Source: Ancrocorticia sp047501485 (GTDB taxonomy: Bacteria; Actinomycetota; Actinomycetes; Actinomycetales; Actinomycetaceae). Taken from it: a stretch of DNA of 64,000 nucleotides. The stretch covers positions 992,001 through 1,056,000 of the forward strand of contig JAZDRN010000001.1 of the NCBI GenBank assembly GCA_047501485.1, read 5' to 3'. Below are positions 42,238 through 51,503 of this stretch, piece by piece. The first letter of the stretch is position 1, and every line of letters begins with the position of its first letter. Below the pieces are notes generated by a model. That model ran no database searches. It saw only the letters and a program-made list of their open reading frames with translations, and had not been told where the DNA came from. A program made the position numbers and the translations under genes.

Positions 42238-43239
42238 ATGCGACCTCCACCTCCTCGAACCGCTTCGACCCCGCTCCGTCACGGTGCCTCCACGCGGGTG
42301 GATGCAGCCGCGGAATCGGTTGTCGAGGGTGAGCCTCCGGGCACAGCGAGAAAAACGGAGGATCCCAGCAGGGGTGCGCACTCGGAGGCGAATATATCTG
42401 GAAGCGCTGGACTGGCCAGCCTAGCCCTGGCTTCTGGAACCGGCGAGGATGTGGCAGCTCTCGGTAGCAAAGGGCCGCGTCCCCGGTTCCGGCTCGAGGC
42501 GCATGTCTTCCGCATTCTGATGGTGGCTCTGGCCGTCCTGCTCCTCGTGCTGTGGGCGTGGCTCGCCTTGAGACTGCCCGCTCATTCGGCATTGACACCG
42601 GGCGATGGTCCCGAGGTGAACGAGGTGGAACCGGAGAAGGCGGCACCGGGGACGTATCCGGGACCGGAGCAGCAGCCGGAACGAGAAGGAACCGGTGGCG
42701 ACGCGGCCACGGACGTCATGCCGTCGAGCCCCGAGGAATCCGCCCAAGCAGCCCCAGAACTACCCGGAACTCAGCCTGAGGCCACGACGATAGTCGTCTA
42801 CGTCTCCGGTCAGGTGGCGAACCCGGGAGTGTACGACCTTCCCGGCAACAGCCGGGTCAATGACCTGATAGCCAAGGCAGGAGGGCTGAGCGAGGGCGCG
42901 GACTCCACGGCCGTCAACCTGGCGGCACCTTTGGTGGATGCCCAACATGTGCATATCCCGGCGCCGGGTGAGGAGGTGGTACCGGATGCCTCGCTTCCCG
43001 GGAACGAGGACCCGGCTGGCAATGGGACGGCAAACTCGCAACAGCAGGCCTCCGTCGATATCAATGCCGCCGGAGTGGAGGAGCTGCAAGCGCTGCCGGG
43101 GATCGGACCGGCTCTGGGCAGCGCCATCGTCGAATGGAGAGAATCGAATGGTCCTTTCGCCTCGGTAGAGGATCTCCTGGAAGTTCCGGGAATCGGAGAG
43201 GTGAAGCTGGAGCGGTTGCGCGACCATGCCACGGTCTGA
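42238..43239 (+). CDS. comEA: Competence DNA receptor ComEA
   Basis: 333 residues. A long hydrophilic N-terminus (1-85) precedes one membrane helix (about 92-112). The SLBB domain is at about 182-245 (IVVYVSGQVANPGVYDLPGN), and the helix-hairpin-helix DNA-binding pair is at about 270-333 (VDINAAGVEELQALPGIGPA and VPGIGEVKLERLR). It would bind incoming DNA outside the membrane and hand it to ComEC. The start ATG has only a weak GAGGC. It overlaps comEC by 14 bp. Confidence 0.92.
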   Translation: MRPPPPRTASTPLRHGASTRVDAAAESVVEGEPPGTARKTEDPSRGAHSEANISGSAGLASLALASGTGEDVAALGSKGPRPRFRLEAHVFRILMVALAVLLLVLWAWLALRLPAHSALTPGDGPEVNEVEPEKAAPGTYPGPEQQPEREGTGGDAATDVMPSSPEESAQAAPELPGTQPEATTIVVYVSGQVANPGVYDLPGNSRVNDLIAKAGGLSEGADSTAVNLAAPLVDAQHVHIPAPGEEVVPDASLPGNEDPAGNGTANSQQQASVDINAAGVEELQALPGIGPALGSAIVEWRESNGPFASVEDLLEVPGIGEVKLERLRDHATV

Positions 43240-45859
43240 GCATCCGCCGCGGTTCAATTGGCCTTGGCGTGGCCGAGGGTACGGCGAGAGCAAAACAGAC
43301 ACGCGTGCGGGGAGCCATCTTCTCTCCGATCCCGCATGGGGCTCCGGGCTGCGAACCTGGCGAAGGTGGCCCATGCCGCGGCAGGATTTTCGGCTGCTGC
43401 CACTCGGGATTGCGGGCATCGTGGGGGCCTGGGCTGGACTGAATCTGTCCATTGGCATCGTGTTGGCAAGCGTCGTGCTCCTAGGCTGCGCGATAGCCGC
43501 ATTATCGCTCGTTCTGCCTCGTCTGCCCGGGTGGCATCGGCCAGATTCTCGACCGGAGAACTCAGCCTTGTCATCCGCAGTGAGTGAGAGGGCCGCCCGG
43601 ATACGCGGCGCGGGACGGCATCTGTTACTCGTGTGTTTGGGGTTTCTCGGCATGCTCGCCATCACCGCGCTCCACATCGATATCTCTCATCCCGAGGTCC
43701 TTCGTCAACTAGCGAACAGCAAAGCAGCTGTCGAACTGACCGGCACCGTCGATTCGCGTGTCGAGCGCCGCCATACGCCGTGGGGCGAAGTCAGTTGCCG
43801 TGCCGATGTGCGGCTTGCGGACTCTGATTCTGTGGAGGTCTCACAATATGTCGATGGATCCGATCGTGGCCATTCCGAAAAGGTCTCCTGGAAGGACGTC
43901 GTCGTGGATGTCTACGGCGTGCCGTGCGAAGCACTGGAGGGGCAGCGAGTTAAAGCGTGGGGCAAACTAGCCACGAACGAGACGACTGAGAGAGCTGCCG
44001 TGCGGCTCTTCGCCACGAGCTATGAATCAGCAGGTGAGGGCCATCGTGCCGCCCAGGTTGTCCGAGACATCGACGAGCATCTCACCGGCCTGCTCGCCAC
44101 GCGTCCTGAGCATGCGCGAGGTCTGGTCCCCGGGGTTGCGCTCGGCGACGATACCAGGGTGAGCTCCGAGTTGGATGCGGCGATGAAGCTGACCCAGCTC
44201 ACGCACCTCATCGCGGTATCGGGCGGCCACGTCTCCGTTCTGACGGTGTTGGTGCTGGTATTGGCGGGAAAACGTTTTCGAATTCTCAGCGCCTTTCTGT
44301 GCCTGCTCGTACTCGGCGGGCTCATCCTACTGGTGGGACCGCACGCCTCGGTGTTACGCGCAGTCGCCATGGGCACCGTCGTGCTTGCTGCGCTCGGCTA
44401 CGGACGCACCACCCAGGCCATCGCCTCGCTTTCTCTCGCGATCGTCGCGGTGGCGCTTATCGACCCATGGTTGGTCACCAGCTACGGTTTCCTGCTCTCG
44501 GCAAGTGCGACGGCCGGAATCGTCGTCTTGGGCACTCCGCTCGCAGAACACCTGAGCCATACGATGCCGGTTCTCCTCTCCCAAGCCATAGCGGTCCCGT
44601 TGGCGGCCCAGCTCTCGTGCTTGCCGATCCTCACGCTTTTCAGCGATGCCGGGTCGATCTGGGGCGTCTGCGCAAATGCCCTTGTGGCGCCGGTGGTGGC
44701 ACCACTGACCATCACGGGCCTGGCCGCCGCGCTGTTGTCCCCGCTCGTTCCCGGTGTGGCGTCGCTGCTTTTGATACCCGCTCAGATGGCCACGTGGTGG
44801 ATCGACATGGTTGCCCGGAACCTCGCGCGGTGGCCCGGTTCGGGAATATCCCTGCAGTGGACGGCGGTGGCATGCATCGTGCTGCTGCTTGTGCTCCTGT
44901 GGGCGGATCACCCAGGACGGGCGTTGCTCCTCTTATTTCTCCTCGCATCCCTGCTGTGGTGGACGAGTCGGCCATTGGTCTCACCATCGATTCAGCGGGA
45001 TTGGGCTGTCGTGCAGTGCGATGTGGGACAGGGATCAGCTCTTCTCGCACGCGGCGCGGACGCGACGATCATGATCGATGTAGGCCCTCCCGGAGACGCC
45101 GCCGCACAGTGCCTTCGACAAGCGGAGGTGGACCACCTCGATGTCCTCGTCCTCTCCCATGCCCACACGGACCACATCGGTGGACTACCCGAGGTGCTGG
45201 AAGCCGCCACGGTGGATAGGGTGTGGCTCTCGCCGAACCCCGACCCGGTGGACAACACCGAGTGGGTGCACGCGCAGCTGCGTTCTCGAGGCGTGCCATG
45301 GAAGAGCGTTCTGGCGGGGCAGAGCCTTGATCGAGATGGCGTTGTGTCCGAGTACGCCGATCCGGCCGAGTACGCCGATCCGGCCGAGTACGCCGATGCC
45401 GCGGGTTCCGCCGGGACCGGAGTCGAGAACAGGGAGATGGCTCGGGTGATCTGGCCCCGTTCCGAGAGTGCTCGCCCAGGAGAAGCGAACGCACAGTCGC
45501 TCTCCCTGCACCTCGATATCGCCGGAGGCGTGCTCGTGCTTTCAGATCTCACGGCGCAGTCTCAGGATCGGGTGGCTGCCGACCCGAGTGTGGCGGAAGC
45601 ACTAGCGGAAGTGAACATCGTCGTCGTCGCTCATCATGGGAGCGCGGATCAGTCCTCGCGCCTGGCAGGCAAGGTTGAACCACGTCTCGCCCTCGTTTCG
45701 GTCGGTGAGAACAGCTACGGCCACCCGAGCGAACGGGCGCTCGAACTCTACGGCGAATCCCTCATCCTCGACACGATGACCTGCGGGACGATCTCGATCA
45801 GCGCGGATGGGGAGGCGAGCTCCCGCTGTGGGAACGGCGATATGACGACGGCGAATTGA
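43226..45859 (+). CDS. comEC: Competence DNA channel ComEC
   Basis: 877 residues. N-terminal helices, an OB-like region (about 165-270), then the competence domain of many membrane helices (about 290-580) with VPGVALGDDTRVS and LIAVSGGHVSVL. The C-terminal metallo-beta-lactamase domain begins near 595 (VVQCDVGQGSALLARG) and has the metal motif LSHAHTDHIGG (about 637-647) and VVAHHGS (about 797). It forms the inner-membrane channel and probably degrades one DNA strand. A short EYADP tandem repeat interrupts the lactamase domain. Confidence 0.93.
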   Translation: MPRSEHPPRFNWPWRGRGYGESKTDTRAGSHLLSDPAWGSGLRTWRRWPMPRQDFRLLPLGIAGIVGAWAGLNLSIGIVLASVVLLGCAIAALSLVLPRLPGWHRPDSRPENSALSSAVSERAARIRGAGRHLLLVCLGFLGMLAITALHIDISHPEVLRQLANSKAAVELTGTVDSRVERRHTPWGEVSCRADVRLADSDSVEVSQYVDGSDRGHSEKVSWKDVVVDVYGVPCEALEGQRVKAWGKLATNETTERAAVRLFATSYESAGEGHRAAQVVRDIDEHLTGLLATRPEHARGLVPGVALGDDTRVSSELDAAMKLTQLTHLIAVSGGHVSVLTVLVLVLAGKRFRILSAFLCLLVLGGLILLVGPHASVLRAVAMGTVVLAALGYGRTTQAIASLSLAIVAVALIDPWLVTSYGFLLSASATAGIVVLGTPLAEHLSHTMPVLLSQAIAVPLAAQLSCLPILTLFSDAGSIWGVCANALVAPVVAPLTITGLAAALLSPLVPGVASLLLIPAQMATWWIDMVARNLARWPGSGISLQWTAVACIVLLLVLLWADHPGRALLLLFLLASLLWWTSRPLVSPSIQRDWAVVQCDVGQGSALLARGADATIMIDVGPPGDAAAQCLRQAEVDHLDVLVLSHAHTDHIGGLPEVLEAATVDRVWLSPNPDPVDNTEWVHAQLRSRGVPWKSVLAGQSLDRDGVVSEYADPAEYADPAEYADAAGSAGTGVENREMARVIWPRSESARPGEANAQSLSLHLDIAGGVLVLSDLTAQSQDRVAADPSVAEALAEVNIVVVAHHGSADQSSRLAGKVEPRLALVSVGENSYGHPSERALELYGESLILDTMTCGTISISADGEASSRCGNGDMTTAN
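45350..45398 (+). repeat. 18-bp tandem repeat inside comEC
   Basis: GAGTACGCCGATCCGGCC occurs at 45350-45367 and 45368-45385, with a partial third copy from 45386. In frame it encodes EYADPA units in a surface loop of the metallo-beta-lactamase domain and can change length without a frameshift. Confidence 0.85.
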
Positions 45860-45937
45860 CACTCGCCTGCGAGACGGAAACCGTCGGTGCCCCGTGACAT
45901 ACTGGAGTGGACGACCAGACGGAAAGATGGGGCGGGG

Positions 45938-46942
45938 ATGGCGCGAGGCAAGAAACCGGCGGGACTCAGGTGGGACGCGCTCGAACTGGCTCCCGTTGTA
46001 CTGATCAGCGCGGGCGAGGATGTGATCGGCGAACAGGCGTCGGACAGGTTGACGGCTATGGCCCTGGAGCGGGACCCGGGCACGGAGATCACCAAGCTGG
46101 ACGCTGCCGCCTACACTCCCGGCCGTCTACCGATGCTGGCGAGCCCCTCCTTGTTCGGAGAGGCGCGCATGATCCTCGTCCCCAACGGAGAGGCGATGAA
46201 CGACGCTTTCCTCAAGGACGCTCTCGAATACGTCGCCGCGCCGGAATCGGACGTCAGCTTCGTCCTACGTCATCGAACCTCCAGTGCCCGCGGCAAGCGC
46301 CTCTACGATGCCATCGTCGCCGGGGGATTCCAACGGGCAGAGATCGCGGCTATCAAACGCGACAGCGACAAAGCCGACCTCGTCCGGGATCAAGTTCGCC
46401 GACGCAACAGGACCATGACAGCCGAGGCGATACAGAATCTGGTAGATGCCCTCGGCAATGATGTACGCGAGCTCCTATCCGCCGTTCATCAGCTATTGGA
46501 CGATGTTGACGGCCGGATCGATGAGCAAGTTGTCCATACCTACTACGCCGGAAGAAACGAGGCGACCCCCTTCGCGGTCGCCGACGCCGTCATTGCGGGC
46601 CGGACGGGGCAGGCCATCGCTCTGGCGCGCCATGCCATGTCCACGGGCACCGCCGCCGTGCCGATCGTCGCGGCTCTCGCCATGAAGTTGCGTGCCATGG
46701 GTCTCTATCTCGCCTCGAGAGGTCGTGCGCAGCACGGCGAGATCAAGCTGGCTCCGTGGCAGCTCAACCGAGCCAGAGACGATATGCGTGGATGGAGCCA
46801 GGAGGGCCTCGCTCGCGCAATCTTGGCCGTCGCGCAAGCCGACGCCGAGGTAAAAGGGGCCTCGCGCAGCGCCGAGTTCGCCCTGGAACGTGCGATCGTG
46901 CGCATCGGACGCGCCAGAAGGATCCCCGCTTCAGTGAGTTAG
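45938..46942 (+). CDS. holA: DNA polymerase III subunit delta
   Basis: 334 residues from ATG 45938 (GGGGCGGGG upstream); a start at 45887 would add 17 poor residues. The N-terminal ATPase-like domain starts with APVVLISAGEDVIGEQASDR (about 18-37), SLFGEARMILVPNG follows, and the C-terminal clamp-loader collar domain starts near 200 (NEATPFAVADAVIAGRTGQAIAL). It opens the sliding clamp with the gamma complex. The position after comEC is conserved in actinobacteria. Confidence 0.9.
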   Translation: MARGKKPAGLRWDALELAPVVLISAGEDVIGEQASDRLTAMALERDPGTEITKLDAAAYTPGRLPMLASPSLFGEARMILVPNGEAMNDAFLKDALEYVAAPESDVSFVLRHRTSSARGKRLYDAIVAGGFQRAEIAAIKRDSDKADLVRDQVRRRNRTMTAEAIQNLVDALGNDVRELLSAVHQLLDDVDGRIDEQVVHTYYAGRNEATPFAVADAVIAGRTGQAIALARHAMSTGTAAVPIVAALAMKLRAMGLYLASRGRAQHGEIKLAPWQLNRARDDMRGWSQEGLARAILAVAQADAEVKGASRSAEFALERAIVRIGRARRIPASVS

Positions 46943-47101
46943 ATCACTGGTAAGGCCAATGGGGAAGAGGACAGACATTCGCCGCTTTGTCACTCGGGAG
47001 CGCGATAACGCTGCTGGCAGACCTCTGAAATGGGAAAACCCCTTCGATGAAAGCCTTTGATCCCGATAGTCCGCTCAGGTTCGAGATAGGCTAGAAGCTG
47101 T

Positions 47102-47131
47102 GGTTTGACCGCGGAAGATTGCGGTCGAACC
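47102..47131 (+). promoter_or_regulatory. Hairpin in the pntA leader
   Basis: GGTTTGACCGC (47102-47112) pairs with GCGGTCGAACC (47121-47131), with one G-T pair, around 8 nt. It lies after a possible -10 (TAGGCT or TAGAAG near 47090-47096) and 57 nt before the pntA start. The 176-bp gap from holA has no other structure. Confidence 0.4.
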
Positions 47132-47187
47132 GAGTAGATCAGCTTTGCTTGGATCAACTACCGAAGACGATATGTGAGGAGACAAGG

Positions 47188-48726
47188 TTGCTACTGGGTG
47201 TGCCAAAGGAACCCCATGTCGGGGAACCCCTAGTCGCCGCAACCCCCGATACCGTCGGAAAGCTCATCAAACTGGGATACAGCGTGTGCGTGGAGGGCGG
47301 CGCCGGTGTGGCCGCCTCCTACCCGGATGAGCAGTACCGAGACGCGGGTGCCGAAATTGTGAGCCGGGAGGAGGCGTGGAGTGCGGACATCGTGACGTGT
47401 CTCGACACCCCACCAGAGGAAGAATTGCAGCTGTTGCGAGAGGGGGCAACCCTGATCTCGCGCTTGAATCCCGCTGGTTCTCCGGATCTGGTCAACCGCC
47501 TCTCGGAACTGAAGGTGACGGCGCTCGCAATGGATGCCGTCCCGCGCATCTCTCGAGCGCAGTCCATGGATGTGCGCTCGTCGATGGCCAATATCGCCGG
47601 CTATCGTGCGGTGATCGAGGCGGCCAGCGCCTTCGGTCGCGTTTTCACCGGCCAGGTCACCGCTGCCGGCAAGGTACCGCCGGCGACGATATACGTGATC
47701 GGAGCCGGGGTCGCCGGCCTCGCAGCCGTGGGCACTGCCAGTTCCATGGGCGCGGTCGTCAAGGCCACCGATGTTCGCCCCGAGGTGGCCGAACAGGTCG
47801 GCTCGATGGGCGGGCAGTTCGTCGAGATTCCCGTCATGCAGGATTCCGCCGATGGCTATGCCAAGGCGATGACATCCGAGCAGGAGGAGCTCGCTCTCAA
47901 GGTGTACACGGAGCAGGCCGTTTCGTCAGACATCGTCATCACGACGGCGTTGATCCCCGGCCGTTCGGCGCCGCTTCTCATCACCGCGGATGCCGTCGCC
48001 AAGATGAAGCCCGGATCGGTGATCGTGGATATGGGAGCCTCAGCAGGTGGCAACTGCGAACTCACGGTGCCCGGCGAGGTCATCCGCACCACGAACGGCG
48101 TCACCATCATCGGATATCGCGACCTGGAGCGCCGCCTTCCGGGGCAGGCCTCCCAGCTCTATGGCCAGAACATCGTCAACTTCTTCAAGCTCACCACGCC
48201 TGGGAAGGACGGTATCCTGACTCTCGACGAAAGCGACGAGATCGTCCGTGGGGTAACCGTGACGCTGGCGGGGCAGATCACCTGGCCTCCGCCCCCCATC
48301 AAAGTCTCGGCGGCTCCGAAGGCGGCGCCTTCGGTGGCCCCGGCCCCGGCAGCGCTCCCGACTACCGAGCCTTCGCGTGGTTCGCTCTTCAAGCGGATGT
48401 GGTGGAAGGTGGCCGTAATCGCCGTCGCACTGTGGCTCATTCTGACTGCTCCACCGGGTATGCAGGGGCACTTCTTCGTCTTCGCTCTCGCAGTGGTGGT
48501 GGGCTTCTACGTCATCACTTCGGTGACACACGCCCTGCACACACCGCTGATGTCGGTGACCAACGCCATCTCGGGGATCATCGTCGTGGGCGCCCTGACC
48601 CAGATGGGTTCGAGCAACGTGGTCGTGACGGTCCTGGCCTTCATCGCCACCGCCGTGGCATCGATCAATATCTTCGGTGGATTCCTGGTGACCCACCGGA
48701 TGCTGAAGATGTTCCAGAGGAGCTGA
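47188..48726 (+). CDS. pntA: NAD(P) transhydrogenase alpha subunit
   Basis: 512 residues from TTG 47188, supported by GAGGAG 6 nt upstream and by a start MLLGVPKEP like other PntA proteins. Domain dI (NAD binding) fills about 1-375: RVAATP-like LVAATPDTV, MDAVPRISRAQSMDVRSSMANIAGYRAV (about 112-140), Rossmann VIGAGVAGLAAVGTA (about 172) and GYRDLERRLPGQAS. A Pro/Ala-rich linker is followed by four helices (about 410-505). It couples hydride transfer from NADH to NADP+ with proton flow, making NADPH. Confidence 0.94.
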   Translation: MLLGVPKEPHVGEPLVAATPDTVGKLIKLGYSVCVEGGAGVAASYPDEQYRDAGAEIVSREEAWSADIVTCLDTPPEEELQLLREGATLISRLNPAGSPDLVNRLSELKVTALAMDAVPRISRAQSMDVRSSMANIAGYRAVIEAASAFGRVFTGQVTAAGKVPPATIYVIGAGVAGLAAVGTASSMGAVVKATDVRPEVAEQVGSMGGQFVEIPVMQDSADGYAKAMTSEQEELALKVYTEQAVSSDIVITTALIPGRSAPLLITADAVAKMKPGSVIVDMGASAGGNCELTVPGEVIRTTNGVTIIGYRDLERRLPGQASQLYGQNIVNFFKLTTPGKDGILTLDESDEIVRGVTVTLAGQITWPPPPIKVSAAPKAAPSVAPAPAALPTTEPSRGSLFKRMWWKVAVIAVALWLILTAPPGMQGHFFVFALAVVVGFYVITSVTHALHTPLMSVTNAISGIIVVGALTQMGSSNVVVTVLAFIATAVASINIFGGFLVTHRMLKMFQRS

Positions 48727-48727
48727 G

Positions 48728-50203
48728 ATGACACCACCTATAGAAAGCGCTGTACCGACGCCGATGTCGCCCACCGTTTCCGCCCTCGATTACAGCCTCG
48801 TTTTCCGCTTCGAGAATCTGGCCTATCTCATTGCCGCTCTTCTCTTCATCCTCGCCTTGGCGGGGTTGTCCAAGCAGACCACGGCCCGGCGGGGCAATAT
48901 CTTCGGAATGTTCGGAATGGGATTGGCCCTGACCGCCACCGTGTGGGTCGTGGTCTATCAGGACCGGTCCCAGCCCCTCCTTGCCGCCGTGCTCGTCGTG
49001 GCCGCCCTCGCGATCGGTGCCGTCATCGGTATCGTTCGCGCTCGGAGCGTGGAGATGACGGGAATGCCCGAGCTGATCGCCATGCTGCACTCCTTCGTGG
49101 GCCTGGCGGCTGTGCTCGTGGGATACAACTCCTTCATAGAGCAGCCGGGCGAGGACTCGGCCCTCAACGCCTACCATATGGGCGAGGTGGGTCTGGCGGT
49201 GTTCATCGGTGCGATCACACTTACGGGTTCCGTCGTCGCCTATCTGAAGCTTTCGGGCAAGGCGTCCGGCAAGCCTCTGACCATTCCGGGGCGCAACCTC
49301 ATCAACCTCGCCGCGATCATCGCGTCCATCCTGCTGATCATTTGGCTGGCTCATACCCGCACCCTGGTCACCGGTCTCGTACCGCTCATCCTGCTCACCA
49401 TCGTTGCCCTGCTGCTGGGGGCGCATCTCGTCTTGGCAATCGGGGGAGGCGACATGCCCGTCGTGGTCTCGATGCTCAACTCATATTCGGGATGGGCCGC
49501 GGCAATGGCCGGCTTCACCCTGGGCAATGACCTGCTCATCATCACCGGTGCTTTGGTGGGAGCCTCCGGTGCCTACCTGTCATACATCATGTGCAAGGCG
49601 ATGAACCGCTCCTTCATCTCGGTGATCCTCGGTGGTTTCGGATCCGATGGTGCGGTCGCCTCCTCGCAGGAGGATTACGGAGAGCACGTGGAGGTTTCGG
49701 CGGCCGATGTCGCGGGTGCTCTTCGGGATGCGAAGTCCGTCATCATCGCGCCTGGCTACGGCATGGCTGTCGCTCAAGCGCAGTCGACGGTCGCCGAGCT
49801 GACACGTCGTCTCCGTGCCAACGGCACGACGGTCCGCTTCGGTATTCACCCGGTCGCGGGTCGGCTTCCGGGCCATATGAACGTGCTGCTTGCCGAGGCG
49901 AAGGTTCCCTATGACATCGTGATGGAGATGGACGAGATCAACGACGACTTCTCCGACACGGACGTGGTTCTCGTCATCGGGGCGAACGACACCGTCAACC
50001 CCGCCGCACAGGACCCGGGCTCGCCCATCGCGGGCATGCCGGTGCTCCACGTGTGGGAGGCGAAGAAGGTCGTGGTCTTCAAGCGTTCCATGGGAAATGC
50101 GGGCTATGCCGGTGTGCAGAACCCGCTCTTCTTCAAGGAGAACACTCAGATGCTCCTGGGAGACGCGAAGAAATCCGTGGAGGACATCGTTTCACACCTC
50201 TAG
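48728..50203 (+). CDS. pntB: NAD(P) transhydrogenase beta subunit
   Basis: 491 residues. The first 280 form about nine membrane helices (dII; His in MLHSFVGLAAV). The dIII NADP-binding domain (about 315-491) has IIAPGYGMAVAQAQ (about 338), HPVAGRLPGHMNVLLAEA (about 375), DTDVVLVIGANDTVNPAA (about 414) and VVFKRSMGNAGYAG. ATG 48728 lies 1 nt after the pntA stop. PntAB is a two-gene transhydrogenase here, unlike the three-gene form of some bacteria. Confidence 0.95.
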   Translation: MTPPIESAVPTPMSPTVSALDYSLVFRFENLAYLIAALLFILALAGLSKQTTARRGNIFGMFGMGLALTATVWVVVYQDRSQPLLAAVLVVAALAIGAVIGIVRARSVEMTGMPELIAMLHSFVGLAAVLVGYNSFIEQPGEDSALNAYHMGEVGLAVFIGAITLTGSVVAYLKLSGKASGKPLTIPGRNLINLAAIIASILLIIWLAHTRTLVTGLVPLILLTIVALLLGAHLVLAIGGGDMPVVVSMLNSYSGWAAAMAGFTLGNDLLIITGALVGASGAYLSYIMCKAMNRSFISVILGGFGSDGAVASSQEDYGEHVEVSAADVAGALRDAKSVIIAPGYGMAVAQAQSTVAELTRRLRANGTTVRFGIHPVAGRLPGHMNVLLAEAKVPYDIVMEMDEINDDFSDTDVVLVIGANDTVNPAAQDPGSPIAGMPVLHVWEAKKVVVFKRSMGNAGYAGVQNPLFFKENTQMLLGDAKKSVEDIVSHL

Positions 50204-50219
50204 AACTGCCCCTGACGCA

Positions 50220-50266
50220 GGACGCGAACGCGGGGAGGTCGGCATGGGCCGCCCCCGTTCGCGTCC
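50220..50266 (+). terminator. Hairpin after pntB
   Basis: GGACGCGAACG (50220-50230) pairs with CGTTCGCGTCC (50256-50266). Inside, GGGG (50232-50235) pairs with CCCC (50252-50255) after a one-base bulge. It begins 17 nt after the pntB stop. Confidence 0.75.
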
Positions 50267-50413
50267 AGGTGCAACTTGCGAACGGGCTCGTGAACGCTCG
50301 CCGCACCACGATGCCTCTGCGGCGCCCGGGGCCGTTGCCAGTAGGGGAAAGCCTTGATCAATCAGGGTTCTCCCTTATGGAATCGCATTCACATGTGGAG
50401 GATGATTGAGGGT

Positions 50414-50968
50414 ATGAAAGAGAATTCATCCTTCGGGCACACTCCGAACGACGGTGAGGACCCCCGCTTTTCCGGAAATGGATACGGCGCTTTCCGCTCG
50501 GGCGGTGACAATGCGTGGGGAGATCCGAACCCCGAGACATTCTCATTCGACGAGGCGCGGTACGATCGCCGTGGAATCCACGGCGATCCTCAGCCAGGCG
50601 ATGGCGAACTCAGCCGTGAGGACGACAAAACCTTCGCCATCCTCGCTGCGTTGTCGATACCGGTGGGGCTGCTCTTCTCACTGGGGTGGCTCGGTTTCGC
50701 CGGCCCCCTCATCATTTGGCTGATCTATCGCGATCGCAGCCCCTTCCTCAGGGAAGCCGCGGCACGCGCCTTCAATTTCCAGCTGGGAATGACGATCGCA
50801 AACGTTGTGGCTTGGGTTCTGATATTCACCCTCGTCCTGATTCCGGTCTCGATCATCATCTGGCTCGTCATCTTCGTCCTCTCCCTGTACTACCCGATTC
50901 GCGCAACGATGGCGGCCACTAACTACCGGCTGTTCAACTACCCCTTCAGCATCGGTATCCTGAGTTAG
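50414..50968 (+). CDS. DUF4870 membrane protein
   Basis: 184 residues from ATG 50414; in-frame ATG 50402 is also near GGAGG and equally possible. The N-terminal 75 residues are hydrophilic and disordered-looking. The C-terminal DUF4870 (about 78-175) holds AALSIPVGLLFSLGWLGFAGPLIIW, the conserved-type FLREAAARAFNFQLGM, and two further helices. Function unknown. It converges on rpsT over a strong terminator. Confidence 0.8.
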   Translation: MKENSSFGHTPNDGEDPRFSGNGYGAFRSGGDNAWGDPNPETFSFDEARYDRRGIHGDPQPGDGELSREDDKTFAILAALSIPVGLLFSLGWLGFAGPLIIWLIYRDRSPFLREAAARAFNFQLGMTIANVVAWVLIFTLVLIPVSIIIWLVIFVLSLYYPIRATMAATNYRLFNYPFSIGILS

Positions 50969-51001
50969 TACGGGCGGAGAGTTAGTGCGGGCGGAGACAG
51001 A

Positions 51002-51038
51002 GAAAGGTGGCGGGTCACTCAGTGACCCGCCACCTTTC
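51002..51038. terminator. Convergent terminator between DUF4870 gene and rpsT
   Basis: GAAAGGTGGCGGGTCAC (51002-51018), 3-nt loop, GTGACCCGCCACCTTTC (51022-51038): perfect 17-bp stem. It serves both directions. Confidence 0.92.
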
Positions 51039-51075
51039 AACAAGTAAGAGGCTGAGCCTCAGACACTGAAGTGCA

Positions 51076-51342
51076 TCACTTGCCGAGCTTGTTAACCGCG
51101 GCAGCAAGCTTCGACTTGCGGTTCGCAGCCTGATTCTTGTGGATGACTCCCTTGGAAACAGCCTTGTCCAGCTTGCGGTTCGCGGCTTCCAGAGCCTTCT
51201 GCGCGCCCTCGGCATCGCCAGCGGCGACAGCCTCGCGGGTTTTGCGCACGAAGGTCTTCAGCTCAGATTTGATGGCCTTGTTGCGGAGACGAGCCTTCTC
51301 GTTGGTGAGAATGCGCTTCTTCTGCGACTTGATATTTGCCAC
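51076..51342 (-). CDS. rpsT: 30S ribosomal protein S20
   Basis: 88 residues, basic, starting MANIKSQKKRILTNEKARLRNK. KSELKTFVRKTREAVAAGD and the C-terminal HKNQAANRKSKLAAAVNKL are classic S20. It binds 16S rRNA early in 30S assembly. Present once, upstream of the strong terminator. Confidence 0.97.
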   Translation of the reverse strand: MANIKSQKKRILTNEKARLRNKAIKSELKTFVRKTREAVAAGDAEGAQKALEAANRKLDKAVSKGVIHKNQAANRKSKLAAAVNKLGK

Positions 51343-51503
51343 TTAACACTCTTTCAGCTCAATCGCCTTACGACGATAGATGTACATGGTCGGTGAGGGA
51401 TGTGCCACCGGCGGGACTGGGGAAGTGGGGTTCCCGTGGAGTGCCGATAGCCGGACCTTCCACCCGACCAGGTGTGAAGTCCAATGCGTTACTTTACCAG
51501 AAA

